21,629 bases of DNA, taken from assembly GCA_964480195.1 (NCBI GenBank), contig CAYZOJ010000025.1:1-21629 (forward strand). Direction: 5' to 3'. Below are positions 1 through 7,300 of this stretch, one piece after another (the first letter of the stretch is position 1; the number at the start of each line of letters is the position of its first letter). The position numbers and the translations under genes are program-made. The DNA comes from Stercoripulliclostridium_A sp964480195. Its GTDB lineage: Bacteria; Bacillota; Clostridia; Christensenellales; DTU072. The notes under the pieces were generated by a model. That model did no database searches and had not been told where the DNA came from. It was given only the letters and a program-made list of their open reading frames with translations.

Positions 1-643
1 TTTGCAATCCGCATTCCTCTTTCATCTTTGCGACAATCCCTTCCACAAGCCCCGTAAAGCCGTAAACTATGCCTGCCTGCATATTCTGGACGGTCGTCTT
101 GCCTACAACGGTTGCAGGGCGTTTGAGTTCTACTCTCGGGAGTTTTGCTGCCGTTCTGGTTAATGCTTCCGCACTCGATTTAATTCCCGGAGCAATCGCG
201 CCTCCGATAAACACTCCCCTTTCGTCGATCACACCGAAGGTCGTTGCCGAACCGAAATCGACGGTTATGCAGGGACCGCCGTAACAATAATACGCCGCGA
301 CTGCGTTTACGATACGATCCGCGCCCAAATCCTCCGGGACGGCGTATTCGATGCCTATGCCGAGATTTATTGCGGACGAAACCATTATCGGTTCTATCTT
401 CGTGTAATATCTGCACATATGCTCTATCGTGTAATTGAGCCCGGGAGCCACAGAGCTTATGATGATACCGTCTACATTGTCGAACGAGTAGCCGTTAGAC
501 GAAAGAAGGTCTAAAAAAATCATACCGAATTCGTCTGCCGTTTTGTTATGGTCGGACGCAAGGCGCCACGTATGACGAATGACGCCATTCTCGAGAACGC
601 CGACTTTGATGTTCGTATTGCCTATATCTAAAAGTAATTCCAT
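1..643 (-). CDS. coaX: Type III pantothenate kinase, 5' part (runs off window)
   Basis: Phosphorylates pantothenate with ATP, the first committed step of coenzyme A synthesis in the cytoplasm. I translated 214 residues from the ATG at 643; the C-terminus (the family is usually about 255 residues) lies outside the window. Visible motifs are the N-terminal phosphate-binding DIGNTNIKVG (6-15), GADR (107-110, holding the catalytic Asp), VDFGSATTFG (128-137, usually DFGTATTFD) and GGAIAPGIKSS (147-157). These are hallmarks of the CoaX family in the ASKHA fold, distinct from CoaA. The gene lies downstream of the ribosomal cluster terminator and has its own promoter. No Shine-Dalgarno sequence precedes the ATG. 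The D-to-G change at the end of the DFG motif is a mild deviation. Confidence 0.95.
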   Translation of the reverse strand, partial: MELLLDIGNTNIKVGVLENGVIRHTWRLASDHNKTADEFGMIFLDLLSSNGYSFDNVDGIIISSVAPGLNYTIEHMCRYYTKIEPIMVSSAINLGIGIEYAVPEDLGADRIVNAVAAYYCYGGPCITVDFGSATTFGVIDERGVFIGGAIAPGIKSSAEALTRTAAKLPRVELKRPATVVGKTTVQNMQAGIVYGFTGLVEGIVAKMKEECGLQ

Positions 644-649
644 ATATGT

Positions 650-678
650 ATTTTATCACATATGTGCCCGAAATACAA
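650..678 (-). promoter_or_regulatory. Promoter of coaX, predicted leaderless start
   Basis: On the minus strand TTGTAT (673-678) and TAAAAT (650-655) are separated by exactly 17 bases. Only six bases (644-649) lie between the -10 box and the ATG of coaX, so the expected transcription start falls on the A of the start codon. No GGAGG-like site is present. The promoter match is seen in sequence; the start point is inferred. Confidence 0.6.
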
Positions 679-739
679 GATTTTTGCGTATCCCGCTTTT
701 CTCCACGCACGATTTATCGTTTTAAGCTTTCCTTTATAT

Positions 740-770
740 AAAAAAACAAACCGCCTTATCGGCGGTTTGT
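740..770 (-). terminator. Rho-independent terminator of the ribosomal cluster
   Basis: A perfect 10-bp stem (ACAAACCGCC at 746-755 pairing with 761-770) has a 5-base loop and is followed on the minus strand by seven U residues (740-746). It begins 16 bases after the rplQ stop codon, so it ends the S10-spc-alpha transcript and separates it from coaX. Confidence 0.93.
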
Positions 771-785
771 AATTTGTTTTGGAGA

Positions 786-1301
786 TTAGTCAACAAGCTC
801 GAGAATGCACATCTCTGCATCGTCACCACGGCGAGCGCCGAGTTTGATGATGCGGGTGTATCCGCCCTTTTGTCCTTTATCTTCCGCGCGCTTTGCATAC
901 TTGGGAGCAAGTTCACGGAAAAGCTTTTCGATAAGCGGGTGCTTAACGTCAGCGGTACGGGTTTTGAAATCTGCTTTCTTTTCTTTATCTGCTCTGACTT
1001 CGTGAAGATCTTCGAGAGTAGCCATCATCTTACGGCGTGCAGCAAGCTTTCTTGCTCCGTCGTTTACGAACGTAACGTCGATCTTCTCGTCCTTTTGGTT
1101 GAGCTTTTTCTTGGTAACGGTGACGGTATCCTCATAGGTGTTGATTGCGAGGGTAATCATCTTTTCCGCTACTTTACGAACCTCTTTGGCTCTGTCTACG
1201 GTAGTTTCGATTTTGCCGTGCCAAAGGAGCTCGGACGCTTGGCTGTGTACGAGTTGCAATCTTTGGTCGGTGGGTTTGCCTAATTTTCTATTATTTGCCA
1301 T
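786..1301 (-). CDS. rplQ: 50S ribosomal protein L17 (long form)
   Basis: L17 is a large-subunit protein near the peptide exit tunnel. The N-terminus (RKLGKPTDQR, 5-14), the IETT...RAKE segment (31-40), AEKMITLA (45-52) and the C-terminal GGYTRIIKLGARRGD (146-160) match the family. At 171 residues it is about 50 longer than the roughly 120-residue Bacillus protein. The extra sequence lies in two charged stretches at about 53-81 and 101-121, both in frame. The ATG is preceded by AAAGGAG. It is the last gene of the alpha operon, starting 12 bases after the rpoA stop and ending just before the cluster terminator. Confidence 0.96.
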   Translation of the reverse strand: MANNRKLGKPTDQRLQLVHSQASELLWHGKIETTVDRAKEVRKVAEKMITLAINTYEDTVTVTKKKLNQKDEKIDVTFVNDGARKLAARRKMMATLEDLHEVRADKEKKADFKTRTADVKHPLIEKLFRELAPKYAKRAEDKGQKGGYTRIIKLGARRGDDAEMCILELVD

Positions 1302-1313
1302 TGTATTACTCCT

Positions 1314-2267
1314 TTAATCTTCCTTGCTGGCGAGGGAAAGTCCCATGCGTTCAAGTTTACCGATAACCTCGTCCAAAGACTTTCTGCCGAGGTTGCGAAC
1401 CTTGAGCATATCTTCTTCGCTCTTTTTGATGAGGTCTTCGACGGTGAATATGCCTGCACGCTTTAAGCAGTTCAACGGTCTTACCGAGAGGTCAAGCTCT
1501 TCGATGCTCATAAAGAGCGCCTTGGTCTGCTTATCGTCGTCACGGCTGACGAGAATTTCTTTCTCTTCCATATCGTCGATGAGGTTGATGAACAGTTTGA
1601 GATGGTCGCCCATAACCTTGGCGGCGAGGGATATAACCTCTCTCGGGGAAGATGCCGCATTGGTTTTGACTTTAATTCTGAGTTTATCGTAGTCGATAGA
1701 TTGTTCTACACGGGTATTCTCGACGTCATAGCTGACTGCGACGACGGGGGAATACAACGAGTCGATCGGAATATAACCGATGGGAGCCTTGGGGTTCTTG
1801 TTGTCCTTGGCGGAAACGTAACCTCTGCCTACGCCTACGGTAAGTTCCATATTGAGGGACGCGCCCTCTTCTACAGAACAAATGTAAGCATCGGGATTCA
1901 TGACTTCTATTCCGGTAGGGAAATCTATGTCTTTGGCGCAAACGACGCCTGCCGTATTGCGAACGAGGTTAACGATGGTGTCGTCAAAATGATCGGGGTC
2001 GAGAACTTTGATGGCGACCTCTTTGAGGTTAAGAATGATTTCCGCTACATCCTCTCTTACGCCGGGGATGGTGCTGAACTCATGCTTTACGCCTTCGATC
2101 TTGATACCGCGTATTGCTGCGCCGGGCAACGCCGTGCAGAGTACGCGACGGAGGCAGTTGCCGATCGTGATACCGTAACCTCTCTCGAGAGGTTCGACGG
2201 TAAACGTGGCTTCGGCGCCGTTGGCGTTCTCTTCGACGGTGATTCTGGGCTTATAAATTTCCAACAT
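1314..2267 (-). CDS. rpoA: DNA-directed RNA polymerase alpha subunit
   Basis: The alpha dimer nucleates RNA polymerase assembly, and its C-terminal domain binds UP elements and activators. The 317 residues are of normal length. The N-terminal domain carries the assembly motif GNCLRRVLCTALPGAA (36-51), and the GYIPIDSLYSPV region is typical. The C-terminal domain (about 250-317) contains the DNA-contact residues R263 and N266, and VRNLGRKS (290-297), matching the residues that bind UP-element DNA in well-studied alpha subunits. A GGAGG site precedes the ATG. It lies between rpsD and rplQ, the usual alpha-operon position. Confidence 0.98.
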   Translation of the reverse strand: MLEIYKPRITVEENANGAEATFTVEPLERGYGITIGNCLRRVLCTALPGAAIRGIKIEGVKHEFSTIPGVREDVAEIILNLKEVAIKVLDPDHFDDTIVNLVRNTAGVVCAKDIDFPTGIEVMNPDAYICSVEEGASLNMELTVGVGRGYVSAKDNKNPKAPIGYIPIDSLYSPVVAVSYDVENTRVEQSIDYDKLRIKVKTNAASSPREVISLAAKVMGDHLKLFINLIDDMEEKEILVSRDDDKQTKALFMSIEELDLSVRPLNCLKRAGIFTVEDLIKKSEEDMLKVRNLGRKSLDEVIGKLERMGLSLASKED

Positions 2268-2288
2268 TTTATTGCCTCCTAACCGGGG

Positions 2289-2912
2289 TTATTTCGAGTA
2301 CAACTCGACGATCATATGTTCTGCGATGGACAAATCGACGTCTTCACGAGTGGGAAGCGCTTCGATCTTTCCGCTAAGGGATTCGGTATCGAAAGTGAGC
2401 CACTTGGGAAGGTTTGCGACCTTGCTGTTTTTGAGTTCTACAAAGAAGGTCTTTTCTCTCTTGTTTTCTTTAACAGCTATGACATCGCCTGCCTTAACAA
2501 GGTAAGACGGGATATCTACAACGTGTCCGTTAACGGTGATGTGACCGTGGTTTACAAGCTGTCTTGCTTGCGCTCTGGAAGCGCCTATTTGCATACGGTA
2601 TACTACGTTATCGAGTCTTCTCTCAATGAGGATGAGCATGTTTTCGCCGGTTACACCGCGCATTTTTTCTGCCATCTCATAGTACATATGGAATTGTTTT
2701 TCCAAAAGACCGTACGCTCTCTTGGCTTTTTGCTTTTCGCGGAGCTGTACGCTGTAAGGGGTAACTTTCTTGCGAGCCGCACCGTGTTGTCCGGGGGCTA
2801 CGGGGCGCTTATCCAATGCGCAGTTCGCGCTCATGCAACGATCGCCCTTCAAATATAATTTGCAACCTTCGCGTCTGCAAAGTTTGCATACGGGTCCAGT
2901 ATATTTAGCCAT
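2289..2912 (-). CDS. rpsD: 30S ribosomal protein S4, zinc-binding form
   Basis: S4 is a primary 16S rRNA-binding protein that starts small-subunit assembly. The protein has 207 residues. The N-terminal knuckle has Cys at 9, 12, 26 and 31, the zinc-binding form. The S4 RNA-binding domain begins around RRLDNVVYRM (98-107) with ASRAQARQLVNHGHI following. In several bacteria S4 represses its own operon by binding the leader. Here rpsD sits inside the alpha operon, unlike Bacillus, where it is a separate gene. It lies downstream of the structured leader at 3707-3847, so S4 feedback there is possible but unproven. An AGGAGG site precedes the ATG. Confidence 0.98.
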   Translation of the reverse strand: MAKYTGPVCKLCRREGCKLYLKGDRCMSANCALDKRPVAPGQHGAARKKVTPYSVQLREKQKAKRAYGLLEKQFHMYYEMAEKMRGVTGENMLILIERRLDNVVYRMQIGASRAQARQLVNHGHITVNGHVVDIPSYLVKAGDVIAVKENKREKTFFVELKNSKVANLPKWLTFDTESLSGKIEALPTREDVDLSIAEHMIVELYSK

Positions 2913-2929
2913 TTTACAATCCTCCTGAA

Positions 2930-3322
2930 TTACAGTCTTCTGCGCTTAGGCGGGCGGCATCCGTTGTGAGGTATCGGGGATACGTCCTGTATCTTGGTAA
3001 CCTCGATTTCCGCTACCTGCATTGCACGTATGGCAGATTCTCTGCCTTGTCCGGGTCCCTTTACGTAAACTTCAACTTTGCGAATGCCGTGCTCTTTTGC
3101 CGTCTTCGCAGCGTCTTCTGCTACGAGCTGTGCCGCATAAGGCGTGGACTTACGGCTACCCTTAAGACCCAATTTGCCTGCAGACGACCAGCTGATGGTG
3201 TTACCGTTCATGTCTGTAAAAGTAACGATGGTGTTATTGAAAGAGGCGTGGATATGTACTTGGCCTTTTTCGATGTTCTTTAAGTCCTTTCTTCTTCTGA
3301 TTTGACTTTTTCTGACTGCCAT
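2930..3322 (-). CDS. rpsK: 30S ribosomal protein S11
   Basis: S11 is a small-subunit platform protein near the E-site mRNA. It has 130 residues, the usual length. Conserved blocks are HIHASFNNTIVTFTD, KGSRKSTPYAAQ, VKGPGQGRESAIRA and the C-terminal HNGCRPPKRRRL. AGGAGG precedes the ATG with good spacing. It lies between rpsM and rpsD in the alpha operon. Nothing unusual is seen. Confidence 0.98.
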   Translation of the reverse strand: MAVRKSQIRRRKDLKNIEKGQVHIHASFNNTIVTFTDMNGNTISWSSAGKLGLKGSRKSTPYAAQLVAEDAAKTAKEHGIRKVEVYVKGPGQGRESAIRAMQVAEIEVTKIQDVSPIPHNGCRPPKRRRL

Positions 3323-3337
3323 TTGTATATCCTCCTA

Positions 3338-3706
3338 CTACTTCTTTACGCGACCAACAGTACGCTTTTTGCCCTTACGAGTACGAGCGTTTTGTTTGGT
3401 TCTTTGTCCACGGACCGGCAGTCCTTTACGATGTCTAATGCCACGATAGCAACCGATATCTTTAAGACGTTTGATGTCGAATGCTACACTTCTTCTTAAA
3501 TCGCCTTCTACCGTGAGATTGTTTTCGATGTAGTCACGGATTTTAACGATCTGATCTTCGGTAAGGTCTTTAACGCGGGTGTCCGGGTTGATGCCGGTAT
3601 CGGCGAGCAACTGTTTGGACGTGGTAAGACCAATGCCGTAGATGTAGGTAAGACCTATCTCAACTCTTTTTTCACGGGGTAAATCTACACCTGATATACG
3701 AGCCAT
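3338..3706 (-). CDS. rpsM: 30S ribosomal protein S13
   Basis: S13 is a head protein that bridges the subunits and touches the P-site tRNA through its basic tail. It has 122 residues, starting MARISGVDLPREKRVEIGLTY-like and ending in the tail GKKRTVGRVKK. The helix-two-turn-helix region and RHRKGLPVRGQRT are standard. A TTGGAGG site precedes the ATG. It is the first gene after the 233-bp gap from rpmJ, and so the first gene of the separately promoted alpha operon. Confidence 0.98.
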   Translation of the reverse strand: MARISGVDLPREKRVEIGLTYIYGIGLTTSKQLLADTGINPDTRVKDLTEDQIVKIRDYIENNLTVEGDLRRSVAFDIKRLKDIGCYRGIRHRKGLPVRGQRTKQNARTRKGKKRTVGRVKK

Positions 3707-3847
3707 TTAGTAACCTCCAAGTTAATTTAAGTGTTTTTATCTATATCCCAATCGCCGAGTTAAACCGCTTAAGAATGCATTACGGTTCAGCCGCCCCGAC
3801 GACAATTTCTTTTATACCTGACAATACGCGGGTATACGCCCGCGGAC
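3707..3847 (-). ncRNA. Structured 5' leader of the rpsM (alpha) operon, candidate cis-regulatory RNA
   Basis: Read on the minus strand, about 140 nt separate the predicted start (near 3847) from the rpsM ATG. They can form a 6-bp GC hairpin (3827-3832 with 3839-3844) and a nested two-stem element. The outer stem is 3800-3806 with 3751-3757 (7 bp). The inner stem is 3783-3789 with 3761-3767 (7 bp), with a 15-base apical loop. Imperfect positions are G.U in this strand and would be A.C in the other, which argues for a minus-strand RNA. In other bacteria alpha-operon leaders are bound by S4. I do not recognise this as a named family. Confidence 0.5.
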
Positions 3848-3853
3848 TGTATT

Positions 3854-3883
3854 ATTTTAACATAAGACAACTTTCATACGCAA
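3854..3883 (-). promoter_or_regulatory. Promoter of the rpsM-rpsK-rpsD-rpoA-rplQ operon
   Basis: TTGCGT (3878-3883) and TAAAAT (3854-3859) are 18 bases apart on the minus strand. The -10 carries the extended TGT motif directly upstream (TG-T-TAAAAT). The predicted start is near 3847. The -35 box lies inside one arm of the 18-bp hairpin at 3866-3906. Confidence 0.6.
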
Positions 3884-3906
3884 ACGAATTGCGCATAAAA
3901 GTTGTC
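3866..3906 (-). other. 18-bp hairpin after rpmJ (weak terminator or processing site)
   Basis: Arms 3889-3906 and 3866-3883 pair over 18 positions in minus-strand RNA, including two G.U pairs, with a 5-base loop. The same two positions are A.C mismatches in plus-strand RNA. It begins 33 nt after the rpmJ stop and is followed by UUAUGUUAAAA rather than a run of U, so it is at most a weak terminator. It could be an RNase processing site or a partial block between the spc and alpha parts. Confidence 0.6.
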
Positions 3907-3939
3907 GAATTTATAAAAATTTAAGTAATTTTTATTATT

Positions 3940-4056
3940 TTAGCCTTGCGTTTGCTTGTGGCTGGGGTTCTTGGAGCAAATTACCATAACCTTGCCGTGT
4001 CTTTTGATGATCTTGCACTTGTCGCACATAGGTTTTACAGAGGGTCTGACTTTCAT
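3940..4056 (-). CDS. rpmJ: 50S ribosomal protein L36, zinc-binding form
   Basis: This is a 38-residue protein beginning MKVRPSVKPMCDKCK. The zinc ribbon has Cys 11, 14 and 27 and His 33, the C-plus form that helps fold the 23S rRNA near the L7/L12 stalk base. AAGGAGA precedes the ATG. It lies between infA and rpsM as in most Firmicutes. The usual NPRHKQ is NPSHKQ here, a minor change. The zinc ligands are intact. Confidence 0.97.
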   Translation of the reverse strand: MKVRPSVKPMCDKCKIIKRHGKVMVICSKNPSHKQTQG

Positions 4057-4080
4057 TTTTATTTCTCCTTAATGATGGAA

Positions 4081-4302
4081 TTAGTTTTTACTGCGGTATA
4101 CAATACGTCCTTTGTTCAAGTCGTAAGGACTCATCGCGATCTTTACGTTGTCGCCGACGTAAACTTTGATATTGTTTACTCTCATTTTACCTGCAAGGTA
4201 CGCGGTTATCACGTGACCGTTGCTGAGCTTGACTTTGAAGTTGGTGCCGGGCAAAACCTCTACCACGGTGCCTTCTACTTCGATTGTATCGTCCTTGGAC
4301 AT
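4081..4302 (-). CDS. infA: Translation initiation factor IF-1
   Basis: IF-1 binds the A site of the 30S subunit during initiation. The 73 residues form a single OB fold: MSKDDTIEVEGTVVEVLPG, FKVKLSNGHVITAYLAGKMR, then VGDNVKIAMSPYDL and GRIVYR. All are family signatures and the length is normal. AAGGAG precedes the ATG. It lies between the KOW-domain gene and rpmJ, the standard Gram-positive order. Confidence 0.98.
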   Translation of the reverse strand: MSKDDTIEVEGTVVEVLPGTNFKVKLSNGHVITAYLAGKMRVNNIKVYVGDNVKIAMSPYDLNKGRIVYRSKN

Positions 4303-4320
4303 AAAGTTCTCCTTGTAATT

Positions 4321-4590
4321 TTATATCGATCCGTTGTAAGCGTGCAACGCGCGTCTTATTTCGGCGTCGATTACTTGTTCGCCCTCGACGAGCTTACGAT
4401 TGATTTCGATTACCACAACCGATTGCGCTTCGAGGTGTTTTGCTTTTTTGAGTTTGGGCGATTCCGCTCTCCTGAGTTTGCCGTCGGCAATCTTTACATA
4501 ATTGTCGTCTACTATCTCGACAACAATGTAAAACTTACCGGCGTCGTGCCCCGCTTTAGAATATACTACCGAACCGAGCTCGAGTTTCAT
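4321..4590 (-). CDS. KOW-domain RNA-binding protein (L14e/L27e-like)
   Basis: This small 89-residue protein has an N-terminal KOW-type segment (about 5-36: GSVVYSKAGHDAGKFYIVVE then YVKIADGKLRR). A basic stretch KLKKAKHLE (46-54) and a short acidic C-terminus follow. The family resembles the eukaryotic/archaeal L14e-L6e-L27e fold and occurs in many Gram-positive bacteria between map and infA. Its exact role is not established, and binding to rRNA or the ribosome is an inference from the KOW domain. It starts 7 bases after the map stop, with GAGG overlapping the map stop codon, so it is co-translated. Confidence 0.85.
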   Translation of the reverse strand: MKLELGSVVYSKAGHDAGKFYIVVEIVDDNYVKIADGKLRRAESPKLKKAKHLEAQSVVVIEINRKLVEGEQVIDAEIRRALHAYNGSI

Positions 4591-4597
4591 AGATACC

Positions 4598-5344
4598 TCA
4601 CAGCGTGAGTATTTCTACTCCGTCCGGACGTATTACTACGGTGTTTTCGTAATGCGCGGACGCTTTGTCGTCTGCGGTTAAAAACGTCCAATCGTCTCCC
4701 GGAATTTGCTTAATTCTGCGAGTGCCGATGTTTATCATCGGTTCGATTGCTATCGTCATTCCGCTTACAAGCCTCATGCCTCTTCCCGGGATACCGTAGT
4801 TCGGTACGCTGGGATCTTCGTGTACGGTAGTTCCTATGCCGTGTCCGACAAGCTCGCGTATTACGGAAAAACCGTTCGCTTCCGCATGCTTGCTTATTTC
4901 GGCACCGAGGTCTCCGAGTCGGACGCCTTCTTTGAGTATCGCTATACCCTTGAAAAAGCATTCCTTGCAGACTTCGGCAAGTTTGCGCTTCTCCGGCGTG
5001 GTGTCGCCTATTATTACGGTTCTCGCCGCGTCCGTATGGAATCCGTGGAGCCCTACTCCGCCGTCGAGTTTAAGGAGCATACCTTCTTCCAACACTCTGT
5101 TGGACGGGATGCCGTGTACAATCTCTTGGTCGATGGACGTGCAAAGCGTCGCGGGGAATCCGCCGTATCCTAAAAACGAGGGAACCGCATTGTGTTTTTT
5201 AATATAGTCGTAAGCGATTGCGTCGAGCCTCCGTGTGGTAACTCCGGGTTTAGCGTTCTCTGCTACAAGGTCGAGTACGTCGCGGAGAATCTTTCCCGCT
5301 TCGCGCATATAACCTATTTCTTTTTCGCTTTTGATCGTAACCAT
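4598..5344 (-). CDS. map: Methionine aminopeptidase, type I
   Basis: Removes the initiator methionine from new proteins. The protein has 248 residues in the pita-bread fold. All five metal ligands are visible: D94, D105, H168, E201 and E233. H77 (VHGIP) and H175 are the substrate-side histidines. Near the last ligand the sequence is AHYENTVVI, where many bacterial enzymes have SAQFEHTV. The N-terminus starts directly at the catalytic domain, with no zinc-finger extension. The ATG follows the adk stop after one base (TAATATG). There is no good Shine-Dalgarno, so translation is probably coupled to adk. Position after secY-adk is typical. Confidence 0.97.
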   Translation of the reverse strand: MVTIKSEKEIGYMREAGKILRDVLDLVAENAKPGVTTRRLDAIAYDYIKKHNAVPSFLGYGGFPATLCTSIDQEIVHGIPSNRVLEEGMLLKLDGGVGLHGFHTDAARTVIIGDTTPEKRKLAEVCKECFFKGIAILKEGVRLGDLGAEISKHAEANGFSVIRELVGHGIGTTVHEDPSVPNYGIPGRGMRLVSGMTIAIEPMINIGTRRIKQIPGDDWTFLTADDKASAHYENTVVIRPDGVEILTL

Positions 5345-5345
5345 A

Positions 5346-5960
5346 TTATTTGAGTAATCCGATTATATCCTTAAACGTTTCGTCTATCGTTCTGTCCGCG
5401 TCCACGTCTACGAGCAATCCGCGCTCGCGATAAAAATCGACGAGAGGTGCGGTATTCTTTTCGTAAACGGCGAGTCTGTTGCGAATGATGTCTTCTTTGT
5501 CGTCGTCCCTTACGAACAGCTTTTGACCGCATTTGTCGCAAGTGTCCGACTGGTGCGTCGAAACGTGATACGTTTCACCGCAAACGCAAGTACGCCTTCC
5601 GCCAAGTCTTTCGACTACTCTTTCGAAGTCGATTACGAAGTTGATTACGTAATCTATCTTCGTGAGTTTTTCGAGTGCCTCGGCTTGCGGGATACTGCGC
5701 GGGAATCCGTCCAAAAGAAAACCGTTCTTGCAGTCGTCTGCGCCGAGCCTTTCCGCAACGATTTTTACGACTACGTCGTCCGGCACGAGTTGACCTTTAT
5801 CCATAAAGCTCTTCGCGTAAATGCCGATCTCCGTACCGCGTGCGATATTGGAGCGGAAGGCATCCCCCGTCGATATATGGGGGATACCGTAATACTCCTT
5901 TAACTTAACCGCTTGCGAACCTTTACCCGCGCCCGGTGCGCCTAACAAAATGATATTCAT
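5346..5960 (-). CDS. adk: Adenylate kinase, long form with LID zinc site
   Basis: Interconverts ATP plus AMP with 2 ADP, balancing adenine nucleotides. The 204 residues carry the P-loop GAPGAGKG (7-14), the AMP-binding STGDAFR (30-36), LLDGFPRS (82-89) and the LID start GRRT (121-124). The LID carries four Cys at 125, 127, 141 and 144, consistent with a structural zinc site. The first pair is CxC instead of the usual CxxC, and the LID is a little short. RDDDKE follows at 151-156. The start overlaps the secY stop (TAATG). No strong ribosome-binding site is seen, suggesting coupling to secY. Confidence 0.97.
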   Translation of the reverse strand: MNIILLGAPGAGKGSQAVKLKEYYGIPHISTGDAFRSNIARGTEIGIYAKSFMDKGQLVPDDVVVKIVAERLGADDCKNGFLLDGFPRSIPQAEALEKLTKIDYVINFVIDFERVVERLGGRRTCVCGETYHVSTHQSDTCDKCGQKLFVRDDDKEDIIRNRLAVYEKNTAPLVDFYRERGLLVDVDADRTIDETFKDIIGLLK

Positions 5961-7300
5961 TATTTAAGGAATCCTTTGTTGTTCTTGACAAGTATCTGGC
6001 TTTCGAGTTGTTTTTGGAACTCGAGAGCGACGGAAACGACTATCATAAGTCCGGTTGCAGAGAAAGCGTTGCCGAGTCCGAGGTCTTTGAATCCGCTGAT
6101 CTGTTGGAGAATGAGCGTCGGAACCAAGGAGATTATCGCGAGGAACAACGCGCCGACCAAAGTAAGTCTGTTGTTCTTCTTGCGGAGGTAATCGCTTGTA
6201 GCTTTACCGGGTCTGATGCCGGGGATAAATCCGCCGTTTTGTTGGAGCATACGCGCCACGTCGTCCGGATTGAATTGGATCTGTGCGTAGAAGTACGCAA
6301 AGAAGATTATCAATAAGAACATTATGGGTGCGTAGAGGTTGCCGTTTACGCCCAGCCACTTAGCCCAGAACAGACCGAAATCGGTAGATTCCCAACCGCC
6401 GAATTGGATTATCATCTGCGGGAAGGAAATGAGCGAGGAAGCGAATATGAAAGGCATAACGCCACCCGCCGTAACCTTAAGCGGAATGTGTGTGGACTGT
6501 CCGCCGTACATCTTGTTGCCTTTGATTTGCTTGGCGTATTGGACTTGAACCTTTTCTTCCGCCATATCGAACAACACGATGACGAAGAACATAAGGAGTA
6601 CGAGCAATATGAAGCCTAAAAGGAACCAAATGCCGGTGGTGTCGCCGTTCTTGACTTGTGCGGGAATAACAGAACTCATCGCCGTCCAGATCGAAGTGCC
6701 GAGGGAGGAAATGATACCTATAAAGATTATGAGAGAGGTACCGTTGCCTATGCCGTATTCGGTAATTCTTTCGCCGAGCCACATTACGAGGCAGGATCCG
6801 CCGACAAGAATCAATACGATGAATATCATTGTAAATACTCTGTCAACCTGATTGGAGGCGTCACCCGTGAAGACGGGGATGATGCAGTCGCTGTTTTGCC
6901 ACAGGAATACGACGCCGATTGCTTGTATAACCGCAAGCACGACGGCTACGTATCTGGTGTATTGAGAAATCTTTTTTCTGCCTTCTTCGCCACCTTCCTT
7001 GCTGAGCTTTTCGAGCTTGGGAATGATGAGCGTCAACAACTGCATTATAATGAAGCTGTTAATGAAGGGGACTATACCTAAAGCAAACAAAGTGCCGTAG
7101 GAAAACGCTTGTCCGGTTATCGCCGAAAGCATTAAGGAGAAATCCGTTACATTGGATAAACTACCGTATATCGCAGCCGAATCCAGCCCGGGAATCGGTA
7201 CGAAGCACCCGATCCTGTACACTAATATAAGTGCAAAGGTCAGGAGCATCTTCTTGCGTATGTCTTTCGACTGGAACGCGTTTTTTATAGTCTGAAACAT
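5960..7300 (-). CDS. secY: Preprotein translocase subunit SecY
   Basis: SecY is the channel of the Sec system in the cytoplasmic membrane. The 446 residues are of normal length with ten hydrophobic segments, the first at about 18-36 followed by PIPGLD. Signature stretches are WLGERITEYGIGNGTSL (174-190) and GIRPGKATSDYL (361-372). The start overlaps the rplO stop (TAATG), with GAGG inside the end of rplO. adk overlaps its stop in the same way. The position rplO-secY-adk-map is standard in Gram-positive bacteria. Confidence 0.98.
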   Translation of the reverse strand: MFQTIKNAFQSKDIRKKMLLTFALILVYRIGCFVPIPGLDSAAIYGSLSNVTDFSLMLSAITGQAFSYGTLFALGIVPFINSFIIMQLLTLIIPKLEKLSKEGGEEGRKKISQYTRYVAVVLAVIQAIGVVFLWQNSDCIIPVFTGDASNQVDRVFTMIFIVLILVGGSCLVMWLGERITEYGIGNGTSLIIFIGIISSLGTSIWTAMSSVIPAQVKNGDTTGIWFLLGFILLVLLMFFVIVLFDMAEEKVQVQYAKQIKGNKMYGGQSTHIPLKVTAGGVMPFIFASSLISFPQMIIQFGGWESTDFGLFWAKWLGVNGNLYAPIMFLLIIFFAYFYAQIQFNPDDVARMLQQNGGFIPGIRPGKATSDYLRKKNNRLTLVGALFLAIISLVPTLILQQISGFKDLGLGNAFSATGLMIVVSVALEFQKQLESQILVKNNKGFLK

